Assembly (NCBI GenBank): GCA_020047875.1
Contig: JAIFNE010000226.1
Span: forward strand, 1-11,630
Length of the DNA stretch: 11,630 nt
Reading direction: 5' to 3'
DNA from: Hydrogenophaga sp.
GTDB lineage: Bacteria; Pseudomonadota; Gammaproteobacteria; Burkholderiales; Burkholderiaceae_C
Shown one piece after another: positions 7,266 through 11,630 of the stretch; position 1 is the stretch's first letter; each line of letters begins with the position of its first letter. The position numbers were made by a program, and so were the translations under genes. The notes beneath the pieces were generated by a model. That model saw nothing but the letters and a program-made list of their open reading frames with translations. It had not been told where the DNA came from and did not search any database.

Positions 7266-8918
7266 CTAAAAGCTCTGCTTGGACTTCACCAGCAACTGGA
7301 GCTTGCTGATGTCAGGGTCGCGGCTCAGGGGCATGGCCAGATCGATGTGCAGCACATTGCTGAAAGCCGAGCGCACGCTGACGATGCGCAGGCCCAACCC
7401 CACGTCGCTGAGCCAGCCGGGGTTGACCGCGTTGGTGCTGGAGCCGCCCCAGGCCCGGCCGACATCCAGGAAGGCCGCGCCGCCAATGCGAAACAGGCGC
7501 CAAGGGTACACATCGGTGTAGAAGCGCTGCTCGATGGTGAACAGCATGCGCCGGGCGCCGCTCTGGTAGCGCAGCGGGTAGCCGCGCAGCCCGTTGTCGC
7601 CCCCGAGCACCAGGCCATCCAGCGGGCCCGCCCGGGTGATCCAGTCGCCCACCGCGGCGGCATAAAACAGGCGGTATCTACTCTGCGGCCGGTAGTACTG
7701 GGCCGCCGCGCTGAGGTACTGGCCGCCTGACGCGGCGAGTTCACCGCTGAGCGCGGCACGGGCAATGAGGGTGTGCTCGGGCGCCGGCTCGAAGCCCTTG
7801 CTGACGGAGGCGGAATAGAACGCCTTGTCGCGGCTGGAGCCCAGCGCGCGGGATGCCCAGTTGATCTGCAGCGAGGCGTTGAGACCGACTGCAAAGAACT
7901 CGGGGCGGCCCACCAGGTTGCGGTTGAGCTCGCGGTCGAAACGGTCTTCGATCAGGTCGTAACGGTAATAGGGTCCCACCTGCTTGTCGTCACCGGGCAG
8001 CGTGGCGGGTGCCACCCGCCCGGGCTCGGCGCTGTAGCGCACCTGATTCGCGCTCAGCCCCAGGGTGTGCCGCTGCACCCAGCCATCCACCAGACCGGCC
8101 GACCAGCCACCAAAGACCCGGGCCTGCGACTGCTTGGCGCGGTACTGGCTGGCGATCACACCGCTGCTGTAGACGGCGTCGATGCGGTCGTCGCTGGTGA
8201 CCGCGCCGCCGGCAGTCCAGCGGCTGTCGAGCGCGTAAAACGGTCGCACCACCGACAGCGCGCTGGATGAGCCATCGCTGTTGCTGGCGTGTCTGAGGGC
8301 TACCGCGGTCCAGGTGCCAAAAGCGCGGTCGTTGCCGTATTCGATGCTGCTGCTGGATCGGTCGATGTCGCTGGTGCGGCGCAGGCTGAGACGGGTGCCG
8401 GTGCCGAACAGGTTTTCTTCGGTGAGCTCCACGTTGCTGGCGTTGGTGCCGCCACTGCGGCTCACGCCCGCGCCGATGTTGAGGGACCAGGTGTCGCGCG
8501 TCACCACCTCGATGTCCACCACGCCGTCGCGCACGGCCACCGGGCGCAGCGACACGTCGTAGAGGTAGCCATTGGCCCGCAGCAGACGCTCGGTCTCCTC
8601 GATCACGCGCACCGACACCGGGTCGCCTGGCCGGAACAGGATGGCGCGCCGGATCACACCTTCGCGGGTCTGCACGTGCAAGGTGTTGGCCAGCCGGAAC
8701 AGCGCGTAGTTTTCAGCTGGGTCGCTGGTATCAAAAATGTCCTGCGGCACCACCCGGATCTCGCCGACGGTGGCGCCGGCGGCTTCGAGCGCGGCGAAAT
8801 CTGGCAGCACTGACTGAGCCTGGGCTCGGCTACCGCCAAGGCACGCCACGAGCAGCGCAGCGGCCACCGCCAAGCGCAAGGCGGCGCCAGGTTGGTGGGG
8901 AGAAGCCGGAAAGCCCAT
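7266..8918 (-). CDS. BamA/TamA-family (Omp85) outer-membrane protein with one POTRA-like region
   Basis: A 550-residue protein. The N-terminus is a secretion signal: hydrophobic residues 15-29, possible signal-peptidase I cleavage at about 35 (RAQAQ/S). The same stretch also contains L-V-A-C at 23-26, which fits a lipobox. Residues about 52-140 form a single POTRA-like unit, with the typical 'ETERLLRANGYLYDV' helix-turn and 'DGVVDIEVVTRDTWSL' exit strand. From about 145 to 550 the sequence alternates like a beta barrel. It carries the Omp85 loop-6 motif L-R-G-Y-P (444-448), FLDVGRAWG (483-491) and a C-terminal Phe. It is shorter than TamA and lacks the extra POTRA domains, so it is a distinct family member rather than a tamA copy. 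Its client is not evident. It lies 123 bases downstream of the permease on the same strand but has a promoter-like sequence of its own. The annotated ATG has no Shine-Dalgarno. Confidence 0.82.
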   Translation of the reverse strand: MGFPASPHQPGAALRLAVAAALLVACLGGSRAQAQSVLPDFAALEAAGATVGEIRVVPQDIFDTSDPAENYALFRLANTLHVQTREGVIRRAILFRPGDPVSVRVIEETERLLRANGYLYDVSLRPVAVRDGVVDIEVVTRDTWSLNIGAGVSRSGGTNASNVELTEENLFGTGTRLSLRRTSDIDRSSSSIEYGNDRAFGTWTAVALRHASNSDGSSSALSVVRPFYALDSRWTAGGAVTSDDRIDAVYSSGVIASQYRAKQSQARVFGGWSAGLVDGWVQRHTLGLSANQVRYSAEPGRVAPATLPGDDKQVGPYYRYDLIEDRFDRELNRNLVGRPEFFAVGLNASLQINWASRALGSSRDKAFYSASVSKGFEPAPEHTLIARAALSGELAASGGQYLSAAAQYYRPQSRYRLFYAAAVGDWITRAGPLDGLVLGGDNGLRGYPLRYQSGARRMLFTIEQRFYTDVYPWRLFRIGGAAFLDVGRAWGGSSTNAVNPGWLSDVGLGLRIVSVRSAFSNVLHIDLAMPLSRDPDISKLQLLVKSKQSF

Positions 8919-8924
8919 GCGCCC

Positions 8925-8954
8925 ATGCTACGCGCTGGGCGCAGCAGTTGTCTG
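8925..8954 (-). promoter_or_regulatory. Possible promoter of the Omp85 gene at 8918
   Basis: Read on the minus strand, CAGACA (8954-8949) and TAGCAT (8930-8925) are separated by 18 bases. Each matches four of six consensus sigma-70 positions. The -10 lies only six bases before the ATG, so a transcript from it would start at or next to the start codon (leaderless). The match is weak and could be chance in GC-rich DNA. Confidence 0.3.
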
Positions 8955-9041
8955 ACAGGAATCACCAACGCACAACAACCGCCGCGGCGTTCGAGGAGCC
9001 TCGGGCGCCTCGGCTCTGAAAACCCGGGAATCGCCGTGCCG

Positions 9042-10649
9042 CTACCGGCGGCTCAGGGTTCGGCTGAGCAAGATCACCGGCAGCAGCCCCACCAGCACCA
9101 ACGCCAGCGCGGGCAAAGCCGCCTCGCCCAGGCGCTCGTCGCGCGCGAGCTGGTAGGTCATCACCGCCAGGGTGTCGCTGTTGAACGGACGCAGCACCAG
9201 GGTGGCGGGAAGCTCTTTCATCACGTCAACAAACACCAGCAGCGCACCGGCGATGGTGGCGCGCTTGAGCAGCGGCGCATGCACCCGCCAGGCCAGACCG
9301 AAGCCGGTGCTGCCCAGCATGCGGGCCGAATCGTCGAGGCTGGCGGGCATGCGTGCGTAACCGGCCTGCACGCTTTGCAACGCCACCGCCGTGAAGCGCA
9401 CCAGATACGCCCACACGATGCCCAGCGCGGTGGCGGTGATCAGGAAACCCACGCCAGCATCTGGCCAAACCGACTGAATCCAGCCCACCGGCAGCAGCAA
9501 ACCGACCACGATCACCGCACCCGGCACCGCGTAGCCCAGGCTGGTGAGCTGCACCGCGGTGCGCGTGGTCCAGCTGGGCCGCGTGCGCACGGCAAAGGCC
9601 AGCGCCAGCGCCAGTGTGGTGGCCAGCAGCGCACTCAAGCCCGCCAGCCAGACGCTGTTGCGCGACCACTGCAAAAACGAGCGCCAGGGCAACTCTTCCC
9701 AGCCATCGAGCAAGGGCCTGAGCATGAACAGCACCGGCAGCACGAACCCGAACAGCACCGGGGCGGCGCACACCACCACCGCCAACGCGGCGCGGCGTCC
9801 GCGCAGCCGCACCGGCTGGGCTTCCGCGCTGCCGCCGCGCCCACCGCGCAAAGTGGCAAAACGCAAGCGGCGCTGAGCGCGGTGTTCCAGCCACAGCAGC
9901 AGCGCCACCGTCACCAGCAACATGGTGGCCAGCTGCGCGGCGGCGAGCCGGTTGTCCATCGCCAGCCAGGCCTTGTAAATGCCCGCGGTGAAGCTCTGGA
10001 TGCCGAAGTAGCTGACCACGCCGAAGTCGGCCAGGGTTTCCATCAGGGCCAGCGCCACGCCCGCGGCCACCGCTGGGCGCGCCAGCGGCAGCGCCACGCT
10101 GCGAATGCGCCGCGCCAGCGGCGCGCCCAGCAAGCGCGCAGCCTCCATCAGCTGCGCGGCGCGCTCGGCCAGCGCGGTGCGTGCGAGCAGATACACGTAG
10201 GGATACAGCGTGAAGGTGAACACCCAGACCGCGCCCGGCGTGTTGCGAATCTCGGGAAACAGGCGACCCTGCAGCCCAAAGGCCTCGCGCAGCCCGGTTT
10301 GCAGCGGCCCGCTGAACTGCAGGAAATCGGTGTAGGCATACGCCACCACATACGCCGGCATGGCCAGCGGCAGCAACAGCGCCCACTCGAAAACGCGCCT
10401 GCCCGGAAAGTCGAACAGCGTCACCGCGCTGGCCGTGGCCATGCCCACCAGCGCCACACCAATCGCCACGCTCACGCACAGCAGCAGCGAGGTGAGCGCG
10501 TATTCGGGTAACACGGTCTGGGCCATTTGGCCCAGCACATCGCGCGACGCGGCGTCCCACTGCAGCCAGGACGCGCCCACACTGAGCACCGGCAGCGTCA
10601 GCAGCAGCGCGCACAGCAGCAACAGAACGGGGGCCAGCCAGCGCAGCAT
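9042..10649 (-). CDS. fbpB: Fe(3+) ABC transporter permease, FbpB/SfuB type
   Basis: A 535-residue integral inner-membrane protein when started at the ATG at 10649, where the first membrane helix (MLRWLAPVLLLLCALLL) begins. The frame can be extended to an ATG at 10757, but that would translate the Fur-like site and overlap the divergent ATPase start, so I reject it. The protein is a fused duplicate of the binding-protein-dependent permease domain with about 12 helices. It has one EAA loop per half: EAARLLGA at 169-176, and SLDDSARMLG with a PLL segment at about 437-460. The stretch DVMKELPATLVLRPF (475-489) is the hallmark of ferric-iron permeases of this family. It would form the channel for Fe(3+) handed over by a periplasmic binding protein and is powered by the ATPase encoded divergently at 10747. 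Related thiamine and putrescine permeases are the main alternatives, but the MKELPATL signature and Fur-like site favour iron. There is no clear Shine-Dalgarno before 10649. Confidence 0.88.
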   Translation of the reverse strand: MLRWLAPVLLLLCALLLTLPVLSVGASWLQWDAASRDVLGQMAQTVLPEYALTSLLLCVSVAIGVALVGMATASAVTLFDFPGRRVFEWALLLPLAMPAYVVAYAYTDFLQFSGPLQTGLREAFGLQGRLFPEIRNTPGAVWVFTFTLYPYVYLLARTALAERAAQLMEAARLLGAPLARRIRSVALPLARPAVAAGVALALMETLADFGVVSYFGIQSFTAGIYKAWLAMDNRLAAAQLATMLLVTVALLLWLEHRAQRRLRFATLRGGRGGSAEAQPVRLRGRRAALAVVVCAAPVLFGFVLPVLFMLRPLLDGWEELPWRSFLQWSRNSVWLAGLSALLATTLALALAFAVRTRPSWTTRTAVQLTSLGYAVPGAVIVVGLLLPVGWIQSVWPDAGVGFLITATALGIVWAYLVRFTAVALQSVQAGYARMPASLDDSARMLGSTGFGLAWRVHAPLLKRATIAGALLVFVDVMKELPATLVLRPFNSDTLAVMTYQLARDERLGEAALPALALVLVGLLPVILLSRTLSRR

Positions 10650-10716
10650 GGGTGAGGGTTTCAGGGGGATTGACGCAGAACGCTCAGCCAGGCGGCAGAG
10701 ACGGGAACAACACAAA

Positions 10717-10731
10717 TGAGAATTGTAGTCA
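10717..10731. promoter_or_regulatory. Fur-box-like operator between the divergent iron transporter genes
   Basis: TGAGAATTGTAGTCA matches 10 of 14 defined positions of the 7-1-7 Fur consensus TGATAATNATTATCA. The left half, with flank AAATGAGAAT, is nearly ideal; the right half is weaker. It sits in an AT-rich pocket (10708-10740) of otherwise very GC-rich DNA, between genes whose products are typical Fur targets. It overlaps a -10-like hexamer on each strand, so one bound dimer could repress both genes under iron-replete conditions. Regulation is inferred. Confidence 0.65.
10722..10727 (-). promoter_or_regulatory. Possible -10 element for the iron permease
   Basis: TACAAT on the minus strand matches five of six consensus bases and lies within the Fur-like site. 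Transcription from it would start near 10715, giving a leader of about 65 bases to the permease ATG at 10649. No good -35 hexamer is present. This placement is part of the reason for rejecting the upstream ATG at 10757. Confidence 0.4.
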
Positions 10732-10733
10732 TC

Positions 10734-10739
10734 TAGAAT
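10734..10739 (+). promoter_or_regulatory. Possible -10 element for the ABC ATPase gene
   Basis: TAGAAT matches five of six -10 consensus positions and lies seven bases before the ATG at 10747. A start site would therefore fall at the start codon and the messenger would be leaderless or nearly so, which fits the lack of a Shine-Dalgarno there. The -35 region is poor. Confidence 0.35.
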
Positions 10740-10746
10740 TGCGTGC

Positions 10747-11630
10747 ATGTTCCTCAACGTTTCGCAACTCAGCGTGCGCTACCCCGGCCAAGCCGGCGCC
10801 GCGGTGGACGGTGTGTCGCTGGCCCTGCGGGCTGGCGACATTGGTGTGCTGATCGGCCCATCGGGCTGCGGCAAGACCACGCTGCTGCGCGCGGTGGCCG
10901 GTCTGGAGCGTGCCCACGCGGGCAGCATCACGCTGGACGGCGAGTGCGTGAGCGATGCGCACCACCACATGCCGGCCGAGCAGCGGCGCATCGGCATGGT
11001 GTTTCAGGACTACGCGCTGTTTCCGCACCTCGACATCGGCCGCAACGTGGCCTTTGGCATCGACAAGCTGCCACGGGCGCAGCGCGAGCAACGGGTGGCC
11101 GAGGTGCTCACGCTGGTCGGGCTGGCCGGACTGCAAGCGCGCTTTCCCCACGAGCTCTCCGGCGGCCAGCAGCAGCGCGTGGCGCTGGCCCGCGCGCTGG
11201 CCCCGCAGCCGCGCCTGCTGCTGCTCGACGAACCTTTCTCCAACCTCGACGTGGACCTGCGCGAGCGACTGGCGCACGAGGTGCGCAACATCATCAAGAC
11301 GGCGGGCACCACCGCCCTGTTCGTCACTCACGACCAGCTCGAAGCCTTCGCCATTGGTGACCAGATCGGTGTGATGCACGAAGGCCATCTGCACCAGTGG
11401 GACGAGGCCTACGCGCTCTACCACCGCCCGGCCACCCGCTTCGTGGCCGAGTTCATCGGCCACGGCGTGTTTGCGCCGGCGCAGATCCGCCAGGATGGCG
11501 CCGAAGTCTCGGTGCAGACCCCGCTGGGTGCCCTGCAAGACATGGACGAATGCCCCCTGCCCAGCGCCTACGAGGCCGGCCTGTGCGACGTGCTGCTGCG
11601 GGCCGACGATATCGTGCACGACGACCACTC
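10747..11630 (+). CDS. fbpC: Fe(3+) ABC transporter ATP-binding protein, FbpC type (3' partial)
   Basis: It is open to the window end; 294 complete codons are visible and the C-terminus is missing. All ATPase motifs are intact: Walker A GPSGCGKT (37-44), Q-loop Gln 87 in GMVFQDYALFPH, ABC signature LSGGQ (137-141), Walker B LLLLDEP (157-163), D-loop SNLD (165-168) and the H-switch His 195 in FVTHDQLEA. From about residue 235 the sequence enters the accessory regulatory domain of the MOI/CUT1-type importers (FIGHGVFAPAQI...). This family energises import of ferric iron or similar ions across the inner membrane, as a dimer bound to the permease encoded divergently 97 bases away. Iron is assigned from that neighbour and the Fur-like site; thiamine, sulfate or spermidine ATPases look similar in the core. 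The ATG at 10747 opens directly into the first strand (MFLNVSQLSVRY), which fits the usual family start. Confidence 0.92.
   Translation, partial: MFLNVSQLSVRYPGQAGAAVDGVSLALRAGDIGVLIGPSGCGKTTLLRAVAGLERAHAGSITLDGECVSDAHHHMPAEQRRIGMVFQDYALFPHLDIGRNVAFGIDKLPRAQREQRVAEVLTLVGLAGLQARFPHELSGGQQQRVALARALAPQPRLLLLDEPFSNLDVDLRERLAHEVRNIIKTAGTTALFVTHDQLEAFAIGDQIGVMHEGHLHQWDEAYALYHRPATRFVAEFIGHGVFAPAQIRQDGAEVSVQTPLGALQDMDECPLPSAYEAGLCDVLLRADDIVHDDH

Noticed and set aside
7097..7309. 70-codon plus-strand frame behind the tRNA terminator
   Set aside because: No ribosome binding site, low-complexity Gly/Thr content from the G-runs, and it overlaps the 3' end of the minus-strand Omp85 gene.
8996..9016. Inverted repeat GAGCC/GGCTC downstream of the permease as a terminator
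   Set aside because: Only five base pairs around an 11-base loop and no T-tract on the minus strand; equally explained by chance in GC-rich DNA.
8892..10511. 539-codon open frame on the plus strand, rich in Gln, His, Arg and Ala
   Set aside because: It lies antisense to the ferric permease and part of the Omp85 gene. The composition is what GC-rich DNA gives when its coding strand is read backwards; there is no domain, signal or start context.
10729..11628. 299-codon open frame on the minus strand opposite the ABC ATPase
   Set aside because: It is the shadow of an ATPase gene whose Walker, signature and H-loop motifs are all intact on the plus strand. The sequence is His/Gln-rich with no family resemblance.
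1..11630. CRISPR array, insertion sequence, defence or toxin-antitoxin system
   Set aside because: No regularly spaced repeats, transposase-like frames, terminal inverted repeats or small paired genes are seen; nearly all DNA is accounted for by six housekeeping-type genes and one tRNA.

Overview
The window is high-GC, dense, single-copy chromosomal DNA. The gene styles point to a betaproteobacterium of the order Burkholderiales, most likely Comamonadaceae-like: a tamA-tamB pair directly behind a CoxE-like VWA protein gene, an FbpB-type permease with a long GC-rich coding sequence, and an AGG-reading tRNA-Arg. This placement is inferred from the proteins and composition; no database was searched.

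Left part, plus strand (1-7009): the 3' part of a VWA-domain (CoxE-like) protein gene, then tamA and tamB. Gaps are only 6 and 10 bases, so the three are probably one operon. TamA is an outer-membrane Omp85 barrel with three POTRA domains. TamB is a very long inner-membrane-anchored periplasmic protein. Together they form the translocation and assembly module, which spans the envelope and is involved in outer-membrane protein insertion and in phospholipid transport. The tamB reading frame lacks the usual last strand of the family. It runs on through the promoter region of a tRNA-Arg(CCU) gene and stops inside that tRNA's anticodon loop.

Middle (6972-7265): tRNA-Arg(CCU) with encoded CCA, a strong intrinsic terminator, and a roughly 170-base non-coding stretch carrying a cluster of G-runs, three of them in a TGGGGGYAC repeat. 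It may be the scar of an element once inserted at the tRNA, but no integrase or second att copy is visible.

Right part: on the minus strand, a second, smaller Omp85-superfamily protein with one POTRA-like region (7266-8918), preceded by an Fe(3+)-type ABC transporter permease (9042-10649). Divergent from the permease is the matching ABC ATPase (10747 to window end, partial). The 97 bases between the divergent genes hold a Fur-box-like sequence overlapping a -10-like hexamer on each strand. This suggests iron-repressed ferric-iron uptake. The periplasmic iron-binding protein is not in the window.

Most of the window is conventional. The best second-look items are the rewritten TamB C-terminus over the tRNA, the G-run cluster behind the tRNA, the Fur-like site between the transporter genes, and the second Omp85 protein with its lipobox-like signal sequence. 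I see no CRISPR array, transposase, toxin-antitoxin pair or recognisable defence system.
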